DNA of 63,658 nt, taken from Bacteroidota bacterium. GTDB lineage: Bacteria > Bacteroidota > Rhodothermia > Rhodothermales > UBA10348. Under the pieces are notes generated by a model, which was not told where the DNA came from, did not search any database, and saw only the letters and a program-made list of their open reading frames with translations. The DNA lies in the NCBI GenBank assembly GCA_022567305.1, contig JADFHF010000019.1:1-63658 (forward strand). The letters run 5' to 3'. Positions 17,345-25,533 of this stretch are shown here, piece by piece (position 1 is the first letter of the stretch; each line of letters starts with the position of its first letter). The translations under genes and the position numbers were made by a program.

Positions 17345-18553
17345 ATGGCCATCCTTCATCCATTTCGAGCCGTTCGTCCCCTTCCGGAGAGAGCATCAGA
17401 CGTTGCATGCGTTCCATATGACGTAGTCGATACGGAGGAGGCGAGACGTTTGGCGCATGGGAATCCACGTAGCTTCCTTCACGTCATTCGACCAGAAATC
17501 GATCTCTCAAACGGGATCGGCGAGTACGACGGTCTGGTCTATGCCAAGGGTGCTCAAAATCTCAGCGCATACGTTTCCGGGTCCGATTCGCTGACGGAGG
17601 ATGAGCCCTCCCTCTACGTTTACCGGCTCATCATGTACGGCCGTCCTCACACTGGGATTTTCGGGTGTGTAGCCGTATCAGATTACGATTCGAATGTGAT
17701 CCTGAAGCATGAGAAAACGCGGCCGGCGAAAGAAGACGACCGAACTCGTCACATCATTGCCCAGCGTGCTCACGCTGAGCCCATTATGCTCACGTTCCGA
17801 GATCACGACGGCGTTGCCCGTATTCTCAACGAGACTTCGACCACTCCGTCCCTGTATGATTTCACGTCGCCGGATGGGATCCAGCATACGATTTGGCGAA
17901 TCGCAGCACCGGCGGATCTGATTTCTTATTTCGAAGAAATAGACAGGCTGTACGTGGCCGACGGACATCATCGCTGCAAAGCAGCCAGTAGGACGGCGGC
18001 GGACCTGGCAAACGCTAATGATCCATCATCGGAGGTGGGCTTTTTTCCTGCGGTACTGTTCCCGATGGGCAATATGGAGATTTTGGCATACAACCGAATC
18101 ATCCGAAAGCTTCCTCGAACGCAGAGTGAATTCCTGTCGATGCTGAGGGATTCCTTACCGGCTGGTTCATCTTCGGGCCCGGTGCCCGACTGCAAAGGAG
18201 AAATCTCGATATATCTGCAGGGTGGATGGACAAGTTTCAAGTTACTTTCGCCTGAAAATGCCTCGGTCGTGGATCGGTTGGATGTGGGTTTGCTGAGCGC
18301 TTATATCCTTCAGCCTATGTTGAATATTACCGACCCTCGAACGGATTCAAATATTGATTTCGTAGGCGGAGTTCGGGGAACGGATGAATTAGAGCGACTT
18401 GTGGATTCAGGACACGCTGAAATGGCGATTTCGATGTATCCAACGAGTATTCAGGAATTGGTTGAGGTCTCGGATGCCAATTTACTCATGCCTCCGAAAT
18501 CGACTTGGTTTGAACCCAAATTGAGGAGTGGCCTCCTGGTTCATCTCTTTTAA
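17345..18553 (+). CDS. DUF1015 family protein
   Basis: The frame is open from 17270, but the family normally starts with a short lead into HPFRAVRP, so ATG 17345 (402 residues) is preferred. CVPYDVV, NPRSFLHVIRPE, LYVYR, LYVADGHHRCKAA and the C-terminal MPPKSTWFEPKLRSGL are DUF1015 signatures. The biochemical role is not settled. The family repeatedly sits beside serA and serC, as here, which suggests a link to serine or phosphoserine metabolism. The serA start follows 38 bases on, so co-transcription is likely. Confidence 0.85.
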   Translation: MAILHPFRAVRPLPERASDVACVPYDVVDTEEARRLAHGNPRSFLHVIRPEIDLSNGIGEYDGLVYAKGAQNLSAYVSGSDSLTEDEPSLYVYRLIMYGRPHTGIFGCVAVSDYDSNVILKHEKTRPAKEDDRTRHIIAQRAHAEPIMLTFRDHDGVARILNETSTTPSLYDFTSPDGIQHTIWRIAAPADLISYFEEIDRLYVADGHHRCKAASRTAADLANANDPSSEVGFFPAVLFPMGNMEILAYNRIIRKLPRTQSEFLSMLRDSLPAGSSSGPVPDCKGEISIYLQGGWTSFKLLSPENASVVDRLDVGLLSAYILQPMLNITDPRTDSNIDFVGGVRGTDELERLVDSGHAEMAISMYPTSIQELVEVSDANLLMPPKSTWFEPKLRSGLLVHLF

Positions 18554-18591
18554 CGGACCGTGAAAGGAGCGCGTAGATAGCTGAGGAGACC

Positions 18592-19794
18592 ATGAAAATT
18601 CTAATTGCAGATAAGCTTTCGACGTCAGCAGTAGAAAAGCTGATGAATGGCGGTCACGACGTGGTTAGTCGTCCGGATGCAAAGGGTGAGACGCTGCTTG
18701 CGGCCTTGTCTGAAGTTCGACCGACGGCCCTGATCGTACGCTCGACGAAAGTATCCGCGGAGGCAATGGATCAGTCGCCAGATTTGGAACTGATTGTTCG
18801 AGCGGGTGCGGGGTATGACAATATCGATGTAAGCGGTGCTTCAGACCGAGGGGTCTTTGTGGCAAACTGTCCGGGAAAGAATGCCGCGGCTGTTGCAGAG
18901 TTGACCATCGGGTTAATGCTGTCCCTCGACCGTTCAATACCTGACAACGTGATCGATGCTCGGGAGGGGATTTGGAACAAGGCCAGATATGGAAAGGCCA
19001 GCGGTCTAAAGGGAAGGACACTGGGTGTGATCGGACTGGGTAATATCGGACTGGAAGTGGTTCGCCGAGCTCACGCATTTGATATGCACGTCGTCGGTTG
19101 GAGCCGATCTCTTACAAACGACAAGGCCGAATCCATGGGAATTGAGCGGGTGGAAACACCCGTTGACGTTGCGAAGAGAGCAGATGTCATCACGCTCCAT
19201 GTGGCTGCAACGCCGGAGACTGAATCGCTTGCCGGTGCTGAGTTCTTTGACGCGATGCGGCCGGGCGCATTCTTTATCAATACGACCCGTAGCTCAGTGG
19301 TCGATGAAGATGCCATGATATCTGCGATGGAAGAAAAGAGTATCCGGGTTGCACTGGATGTCTTCTCGGAGGAACCTGCCTATAAGGAGGGAGAAATTTC
19401 ACACACTCTAGCAACCCGCAAAGATGTTTATTTAACCCATCACATCGGGGCATCGACCGGTCAAGCGCAAGAAGCGATAGCTGACGAGGCCACTCGTGTT
19501 ATTCTAACCTATGCGGCATCCAACTCGGTACCCAATTGCGTGAATATTGCCGAAAAGACACCGGCAACGCATCAATTGACGGTCCGTCATTTGGATAAAG
19601 TGGGTGTATTGGCCTCGATTCTGGAAGAAGTCCGAATGGCAGAGTGGAACGTACAGGAAATGGAGAACCTGGTCTTCGCCGGTGCGCACGCCGCGTGTGC
19701 GAGTATCCGATTTGATGGGACGGTCCGGAAAGAAGTACTCGAGAGAATTCAAGCAAACTCAGACGTACTTGCCGTAAGTCTGATCGATCTTTAG
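18592..19794 (+). CDS. serA: D-3-phosphoglycerate dehydrogenase
   Basis: A 400-residue NAD-dependent enzyme that oxidises 3-phosphoglycerate to 3-phosphohydroxypyruvate, the first step of serine synthesis. GVIGLGNIGLEVVRR is the Rossmann motif, NTTRSSVVDEDAM and ALDVFSEEP are the catalytic-domain landmarks, and HHIGAST carries the catalytic His. A C-terminal ACT-like domain (from HQLTVRHLDKVGVLASILEE) is the usual serine-feedback site, so it is the type without the large extra domain. A GAGGAG ribosome-binding site precedes the ATG. It lies between DUF1015 and serC. Confidence 0.93.
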   Translation: MKILIADKLSTSAVEKLMNGGHDVVSRPDAKGETLLAALSEVRPTALIVRSTKVSAEAMDQSPDLELIVRAGAGYDNIDVSGASDRGVFVANCPGKNAAAVAELTIGLMLSLDRSIPDNVIDAREGIWNKARYGKASGLKGRTLGVIGLGNIGLEVVRRAHAFDMHVVGWSRSLTNDKAESMGIERVETPVDVAKRADVITLHVAATPETESLAGAEFFDAMRPGAFFINTTRSSVVDEDAMISAMEEKSIRVALDVFSEEPAYKEGEISHTLATRKDVYLTHHIGASTGQAQEAIADEATRVILTYAASNSVPNCVNIAEKTPATHQLTVRHLDKVGVLASILEEVRMAEWNVQEMENLVFAGAHAACASIRFDGTVRKEVLERIQANSDVLAVSLIDL

Positions 19795-19842
19795 GTGCTG
19801 TGCGTCATGGAAGAGAACAAAGGTTGACTCAGGTAAGGAGGA

Positions 19843-20916
19843 ATGGAGCGTAAGCACAATTTCTCGGCAGGACCGGGCACCCTTCCTGTAGAAGTATTGG
19901 AGGAGGTCCAAGCTGAGATGCTGGAGTATCAAGACGCCGGGGCGTCGGTGATGGAGATCAGCCATCGGTCACCCCAGTACGCAGCCGTCGAGGCGAGTGC
20001 GCGTGAGCAGTTGAAGACGTTGTTGGGCCTTTCCGAGGATTGGCAGATCCTCTTTCTACAAGGCGGCGCCTCGATGCAATTTTACCAGGTACCGCTAAAT
20101 TTTCTCGGTGAAGGAGACGTTGCCGACTACGTCGTTACGGGTTCCTGGGCAAAGAAGGCCCTGGCGGAAGCCAAGAAGATCGGCGATGCGCGACTCGTTG
20201 CATCCGGGGAGGAACAGCAATTCTCCGCGATTCCCGCGATTGATACGTGGTCGAATTTTGAAGGGGCCTCATATCTGCACTACACATCCAACAACACCAT
20301 TTTTGGAACCCAGTTCAAGTCTACCCCAATCGTTGACGCCACGTTGGTTTGCGACGCATCAAGTGATTTTCTTGGACAGGCTATCGACGTTGACAAACAC
20401 GGTCTGATTTACGCAGGTGCCCAGAAAAATCTCGGACCGGCTGGAGTGACCATCGTGCTCGTTAAGGACGACTTTTTAGCACGAAGGCGGGGAGACCTGC
20501 CGACGATGATGGATTACGGAACGCATACGTCCAAGCTGTACAATACGCCACCCGTATTCGCGGTCTATGTGGTGGAAAAAATCTTACGCTGGCTCACGAA
20601 CCTGGGTGGGATATCTGCCATGCAGCAAAGAAATGAAGACAAAGCCAGCGTTCTTTACGAACGCATCGACCGAACGGAATTTTATCGAGGTACGGCCGAC
20701 ACGGCGTCAAGATCCTTGATGAATGTTACCTTTCGTCTGCCGACCGAGGACTTAGAGGCCGCATTCATCGACTATGCAAAGACAAGCGGATTACTCTCGC
20801 TGAAAGGCCACCGTAGCGTGGGTGGGATTCGTGCGTCCATTTATAACGCATGCGAGCCAGCGACCGTTGAAGCACTTGTTTCATTCATGGATGAGTTCGA
20901 ACGACTCCATGGATAG
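19843..20916 (+). CDS. serC: Phosphoserine aminotransferase
   Basis: A 357-residue PLP enzyme that converts 3-phosphohydroxypyruvate plus glutamate to phosphoserine. It begins with the family's NFSAGPGTLP, contains the PLP-lysine in YAGAQKNLGPAG, and ends with the substrate-binding GHRSVGGIRASIYN. Length is normal. AAGGAGGA immediately precedes the ATG. It follows serA by 48 bases and completes the pathway module apart from a serB phosphatase, which is not in this window. Confidence 0.95.
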   Translation: MERKHNFSAGPGTLPVEVLEEVQAEMLEYQDAGASVMEISHRSPQYAAVEASAREQLKTLLGLSEDWQILFLQGGASMQFYQVPLNFLGEGDVADYVVTGSWAKKALAEAKKIGDARLVASGEEQQFSAIPAIDTWSNFEGASYLHYTSNNTIFGTQFKSTPIVDATLVCDASSDFLGQAIDVDKHGLIYAGAQKNLGPAGVTIVLVKDDFLARRRGDLPTMMDYGTHTSKLYNTPPVFAVYVVEKILRWLTNLGGISAMQQRNEDKASVLYERIDRTEFYRGTADTASRSLMNVTFRLPTEDLEAAFIDYAKTSGLLSLKGHRSVGGIRASIYNACEPATVEALVSFMDEFERLHG

Positions 20917-21033
20917 AGCCGATCAGAAGTTCTCGCATCGCAAGTCGGAGGACACCACTTCAAAATCACGTTGCGCGCGGCCGACTCTGGTTGTATCTAG
21001 TTCGCGACAAAATTCGACCCTTATAGATCAACT

Positions 21034-22179
21034 ATGGCATATACGATAGGCGTTCCCGCTGAACGCACTCCGGGTGAAAATCTGGTCGCGCTCGTTCCCG
21101 AGACGGTCGCGCGACTTACGAAAACAGGAGCATCTATTATTATCGAACAGGGGGCTGGAGTCTCGGCCCACTACCCGGATTCAGAATTTCAGGAAGCCGG
21201 GGTCAGAATTGGAAATAGGGAGGAGGCGCTGGGTGCCGACGTCGTTCTTAAGGTTCAGCCGCCGTCCGATGAGGAGATCCAGGCCGTACGAGAGAAAGCT
21301 GTTTTGATAGGGTTCCTTAGTCCACTGGACAAGCCGTCCATTATTGCCAAGCTGGCGGCGAGAAAGGTGACGGCGCTTTCCATGGAGCTTGTGCCTCGGA
21401 TTTCACGCGCTCAAAAAATGGATGCACTCTCTGCGCTCAGTTCGATTGGCGGGTACCGAGCTGTGTTATACGCAGCCTCTACGCTTCCCAAATTCTTTCC
21501 GCTTCTTACGACAGCGGCGGGAACGGTGCGTCCCGCCAATGTGCTTGTCCTCGGAGCCGGTGTCGCAGGACTTCAGGCCATTGCCACAGCAAAGCGTCTG
21601 GGTGCACGCGTGTCCGGATACGATATTCGCGACGCGGTTCGTGAAGAAGTCCAGAGTTTGGGTGCATCGTTTGTGGAACTTGAACTGGAAATCGACGACA
21701 TGCAGGATAGCGCCGGCTATGCCAAAGCCATGATGGAGGAAAAAGCGAAGCGTCAGACCGAACTGCTTGTTCCTTTCATCGGGAAATCGGATGTGGTCGT
21801 AACCACGGCTCTTATCCCCGGTCGGCCGGCACCGATTTTAATCACCGCTGAAGCTGTGAAGGCGATGCACGACGGATCAGTAATCGTTGATATGGCAGCG
21901 ACCAATGGAGGAAACTGCGAACTTACCCGTCCCGGAGAGACGGTCGTCGAACACGGGGTGACCATTTTCGGCCCATTGAATCTCCCGGCTGAAATGGCTG
22001 TGCATGCCAGTCAACTGTATGCCAAAACACTTCTCGCTGTGATTGAGGACTTCACAGAGGAAGGTGAATTCGTTGTCGACTTCGACGACGAAGTGTTCGC
22101 CGGTGCTTGTGTAACGCACGACGGGCGAGTGGTCAACGAGAGAGTCAAAGGGCTCCTTGAGACGGAAACGATATCATAA
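21034..22179 (+). CDS. pntA: NAD(P) transhydrogenase subunit alpha part 1
   Basis: A 381-residue NAD(H)-binding domain I of the proton-translocating transhydrogenase. It starts with GVPAERTPGENLVALVPETV, has the Rossmann motif VLGAGVAGLQAIATAKRLGA, and lacks the membrane segments present in E. coli PntA, which here form a separate small subunit. The enzyme couples proton flow to hydride transfer from NADH to NADP and supplies NADPH. The two other subunits follow directly in an operon. Confidence 0.93.
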   Translation: MAYTIGVPAERTPGENLVALVPETVARLTKTGASIIIEQGAGVSAHYPDSEFQEAGVRIGNREEALGADVVLKVQPPSDEEIQAVREKAVLIGFLSPLDKPSIIAKLAARKVTALSMELVPRISRAQKMDALSALSSIGGYRAVLYAASTLPKFFPLLTTAAGTVRPANVLVLGAGVAGLQAIATAKRLGARVSGYDIRDAVREEVQSLGASFVELELEIDDMQDSAGYAKAMMEEKAKRQTELLVPFIGKSDVVVTTALIPGRPAPILITAEAVKAMHDGSVIVDMAATNGGNCELTRPGETVVEHGVTIFGPLNLPAEMAVHASQLYAKTLLAVIEDFTEEGEFVVDFDDEVFAGACVTHDGRVVNERVKGLLETETIS

Positions 22180-22193
22180 CAGGGAGTAGCCAC

Positions 22194-22469
22194 ATGTTAT
22201 TAGAAAACATCATCGTATTTGTTCTGGCGGCGTTTATCGGGATGGAGGTCATCAGCAAGGTGCCCCAAACGCTTCACACTCCGCTCATGTCGGGTTCGAA
22301 TGCGATCAGTGGAATTACCATTGTAGGAGCACTCGTCGTGGCCGGAATGGTTGGGGGCGATTGGGCAAAGTGGATCGGCTTCGTGGCACTCGTCGTCGCG
22401 ACGATCAATGTCATCGGCGGATTTCTGGTTACGGATCGTATGCTCCAGATGTTTAAAAGGAAAGAATAA
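22194..22469 (+). CDS. pntAB: NAD(P) transhydrogenase subunit alpha part 2
   Basis: A 91-residue membrane protein with about three helices, including the conserved KVPQTLHTPLMSGSNAISGI segment that forms part of the proton channel. It starts 15 bases after pntA ends, with GGGAG upstream. This split three-subunit arrangement is typical of many bacteria, in contrast to the two-subunit E. coli enzyme. Confidence 0.92.
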   Translation: MLLENIIVFVLAAFIGMEVISKVPQTLHTPLMSGSNAISGITIVGALVVAGMVGGDWAKWIGFVALVVATINVIGGFLVTDRMLQMFKRKE

Positions 22470-22528
22470 CTGGGAGTCAAGATCCGAACGCGTCAATTCT
22501 CTTCTGAATTCTATTTCCAATCGATCAT

Positions 22529-23968
22529 ATGGCCACTGCCTTAATTGATATTGCCTATTTGCTGGCTTCGGTTCTGTTCATTTTCGGCCTGAAGAGGCTA
22601 CAGTCACCCGCCACTGCCCGCTACGGCAATCAACTTGCCGCCATGGGTATGCTCATAGCCATCGTGGCTACCCTTTTCATCCGTAACATTTTGACGCCTG
22701 CCGAAATGATCGGAGGGCTTGCGCTCGGAGGTCTAATCGGAGTCGTATTGGCAAAAAAGGTGAAGATGACGGGAATGCCCGAACTCGTCGCTGCGTTTAA
22801 CGGCTTTGGGGGTTTGGCCTCGGCAGGTGTTGCCGGCGCGGAGATCGCTCGCGTCATGATGCCGAACGCCGAGATTGGCCCGGACGGCATGCTCTTCTCA
22901 ACGACGGCAGCGATCACGATCGCACTGAGCATTCTGATTGGAATAGTCACGTTCACGGGTAGTTTTGTCGCATTTGGAAAACTTGCCGGGAAAATTAGTG
23001 GGAATCCGATCTCGTTTCCGGGGATGCGTCTGATTACGCTGCTGTTGGCTGCAGGCGCGGTAGCCGGTGGGGTTTTCATGGTCATGGGGGCTGGAGAATT
23101 CCCGCAGGTTTCCGATCCCGTCGTTACCGGAGCGCTCATGGTAACCGCTATTGCATTCATTCTAGGTATTTTGCTTGTTATTCCGATCGGCGGCGCTGAC
23201 ATGCCCGTGGTCGTTGCGCTTCTCAACTCCTACTCGGGCTTGGCCGCGGCCGCCACTGGGTTCGTACTCGATAACACGGCGCTTATTGTGAGTGGTGCAC
23301 TCGTTGGAGCTTCCGGGTTCATTCTGTCGAACATTATGTGCGTCGCGATGAATCGATCTCTGCTAAACGTGTTGTTGGGAGGATTCGGGGGTGACTCCCA
23401 TGAGGGAGAATCAACAACCATGTCGCTCGAAGGCAAGACGGTTCAGTCCACCACGCCGGACGATACCGCAATTCTTCTCTCGTATGCTGAGAGCGTCATC
23501 ATCGTGCCCGGCTATGGAATGGCCGTTGCCCAGGCTCAACACGCAGTTCGGGCCCTGTCTGAGGAGCTTCTCAAGAGAGACATCTCTGTAAAATTTGCGG
23601 TTCACCCGGTTGCGGGACGCATGCCTGGTCACATGAACGTGCTCCTTGCTGAGGCGAACGTCCCATATGATCAGCTCTTTGAGATGGACGATATCAATGG
23701 TGAGTTTGAAACCTGCGATGTGGCGCTCATCATCGGTGCAAACGATGTAGTCAATCCAGCAGCAAGGCATGACAAGTCGAGTCCCATCTACGGAATGCCG
23801 ATCCTAAACGTGGATAATTCCAAGACATCGATCGTTCTTAAAAGAAGCATGCGGCCGGGATATGCAGGGATCGGAAACGAGCTTTTCTATAACGCAAACA
23901 ATCGAATGCTGTTTGGCGACGCGAAAGATTCGATCAACGAAATCGTCGCGGAAATCAAGCAACTCTAG
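22529..23968 (+). CDS. pntB: NAD(P) transhydrogenase subunit beta
   Basis: A 479-residue protein. The first 285 or so residues are membrane-spanning (domain II, many Gly/Ala helices). The C-terminal soluble domain III binds NADP(H): VIIVPGYGMAVAQAQHAV, HPVAGRMPGHMNVLLAEA, LIIGANDVVNPAA and MRPGYAGIGNELF are its landmarks. Full length. It closes the pnt operon and is convergent with the esterase gene, whose stop codon directly abuts its own. Confidence 0.95.
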   Translation: MATALIDIAYLLASVLFIFGLKRLQSPATARYGNQLAAMGMLIAIVATLFIRNILTPAEMIGGLALGGLIGVVLAKKVKMTGMPELVAAFNGFGGLASAGVAGAEIARVMMPNAEIGPDGMLFSTTAAITIALSILIGIVTFTGSFVAFGKLAGKISGNPISFPGMRLITLLLAAGAVAGGVFMVMGAGEFPQVSDPVVTGALMVTAIAFILGILLVIPIGGADMPVVVALLNSYSGLAAAATGFVLDNTALIVSGALVGASGFILSNIMCVAMNRSLLNVLLGGFGGDSHEGESTTMSLEGKTVQSTTPDDTAILLSYAESVIIVPGYGMAVAQAQHAVRALSEELLKRDISVKFAVHPVAGRMPGHMNVLLAEANVPYDQLFEMDDINGEFETCDVALIIGANDVVNPAARHDKSSPIYGMPILNVDNSKTSIVLKRSMRPGYAGIGNELFYNANNRMLFGDAKDSINEIVAEIKQL

Positions 23969-24739
23969 TCAGTCGTCTTCGGGGATCGACTGTTTTTCAC
24001 GATCGTCGAAGCCCCGCAAAATGGGTTCCAGGTGCTTCCAGACGGTTTCTGCGACAATTTTGTGGCCTTCGGCGTTAGGGTGAATGCCATCCGGTTGGTT
24101 GAGCTCTCTAACGCCCCCAACCCCTTCAAGAATGAATGGGATCAGGTCTGCATCATACTTCCGAGAGAGTTCGGGGAAAATCTCGCGAAACGTTGTCGTG
24201 TATTCATGGCCGAGATTTGGAGGGACCATCATTCCGGCAATCAAGATTCGGCACTCCGGATTCCTTTCCAAGGTTCTTTCTACAATCGCGTGTAGATTGG
24301 ATCGAGTAAACGACAGGTCAATTCCGCGGAGCCCGTCGTTACCACCAAGTTCCAGTAGGAGCACATCGATCGGATTTCGGAGGAGCCAGTCTATACGGTT
24401 GAGTCCTCCGCTACTGGTTTCCCCGCTGACGCCCGAATTCACGATCGTGAACGGTAAGCTCTCCTCGTCCACCCGCAATTGGACCAAATAAGGGAATGCC
24501 TTTTCCTCGTCGACACCGAATCCTGCCGTAATACTGTCGCCCAGAAAGACAACTCGATATCGATGGTCTGTTGAGTCGGGCGAATGATCCCCGATTGAGT
24601 CTTTCACATGGTTCTCGTTCTTCTCATTGGGCATCGGCTCTTCGAAATCCGCGGCAGTCTCGGCCTCATCGGTTGTCATACATCCGACCCCCGCCAGGAC
24701 CCCAACCAGTACTAATGGGTATAGCAGTTTCGATTTCAT
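23969..24739 (-). CDS. tesA: TesA-like GDSL esterase, predicted lipoprotein
   Basis: The ATG at 24739 gives 256 residues with an export signal ending in GVGC, a probable lipobox. FLGDSITAGFGV carries the nucleophile Ser, ELGGNDGLRG the block III Asn, and DGIHPNAEGH the Asp and His, giving a full SGNH hydrolase set. It closely matches the TesA / arylesterase / lysophospholipase L1 group. About 60 residues of acidic, low-complexity sequence separate the lipid anchor from the domain. It is divergent from the YbbA-like ABC gene, the same arrangement as tesA-ybbAP in E. coli. Confidence 0.85.
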   Translation of the reverse strand: MKSKLLYPLVLVGVLAGVGCMTTDEAETAADFEEPMPNEKNENHVKDSIGDHSPDSTDHRYRVVFLGDSITAGFGVDEEKAFPYLVQLRVDEESLPFTIVNSGVSGETSSGGLNRIDWLLRNPIDVLLLELGGNDGLRGIDLSFTRSNLHAIVERTLERNPECRILIAGMMVPPNLGHEYTTTFREIFPELSRKYDADLIPFILEGVGGVRELNQPDGIHPNAEGHKIVAETVWKHLEPILRGFDDREKQSIPEDD

Positions 24740-24807
24740 AAAGCTGTATATCCTACAAAGACTCACAACAACCGGTCGGTTTAGGCCAGGTTTCAATCCA
24801 CACATTT

Positions 24808-25533
24808 ATGTCGGCTGTTCTCTCGGTATCCAATCTCACCAAAACGTTTCCAAGCGGAGATAAATTCATAACGGTTCTATCGAATATTTCGTTCGAGTTG
24901 ATGGCTGGTGACACGTGTGCCATTGTCGGACCGTCTGGTAGTGGGAAGACGACACTACTTGGTCTGAGCGCAGGATTAGACGACCCGTCCGCAGGAACAA
25001 TCGTACTCTGCGGACACCACCTGGGAGATCTTTCTGAAGACGATAGGGCCTCCGTTCGAAACCAACACGTTGGATTTGTCTTTCAGACATTCAGGTTAAT
25101 TCCGACGCTGACGGCTTTGGAAAACGTGATGGTCCCTGGTGAGCTACGAGGCAAAAAGAACGTTCGGCAGATCGCGCTCGATTTGCTCGATCGGGTCGGA
25201 CTCGCCGACCGGTCACATCATTACCCGGCGCAACTCTCCGGAGGTGAACAACAGCGCGTTGGCCTCGCACGGGCGTTCGTCAACCGCCCGAGTATTCTCT
25301 TCGCCGATGAACCCACGGGAAATCTGGATGCGGAAACCGGTGATGCTGTCATTGAGCTTCTCTTTGATCTGAACCGAACGGCTGGCACGACCCTGGTGCT
25401 GGTAACCCATGACATGGAGCTGGCCCCCAGGGCGGGGAGGCTTCTGCGTTTGAAGGGCGGACAAATCGTATCCGATTCAGCCCTGGAAGACCCCGTACGT
25501 TCTCTTCAACCCTTAAGTACGGAAGTGGATTAA
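24808..25533 (+). CDS. ybbA: ABC transporter ATP-binding protein, YbbA-like
   Basis: A 241-residue MacB/LolD-type ATPase with Walker A GPSGSGKTT, signature LSGGEQQR, Walker B ILFADEPTGN and the H-loop VTHD. It pairs with the FtsX-type permease that starts at the very next base after its stop. In E. coli the homologous pair sits beside tesA and is implicated in handling hydrophobic molecules at the inner membrane. The same neighbourhood here supports the assignment. Confidence 0.9.
   Translation: MSAVLSVSNLTKTFPSGDKFITVLSNISFELMAGDTCAIVGPSGSGKTTLLGLSAGLDDPSAGTIVLCGHHLGDLSEDDRASVRNQHVGFVFQTFRLIPTLTALENVMVPGELRGKKNVRQIALDLLDRVGLADRSHHYPAQLSGGEQQRVGLARAFVNRPSILFADEPTGNLDAETGDAVIELLFDLNRTAGTTLVLVTHDMELAPRAGRLLRLKGGQIVSDSALEDPVRSLQPLSTEVD

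Noticed and set aside
22630-23226. A 198-codon open frame on the minus strand
   Set aside because: It is antisense to the membrane part of pntB; the Thr/Ile/Pro-rich product is a codon artefact.
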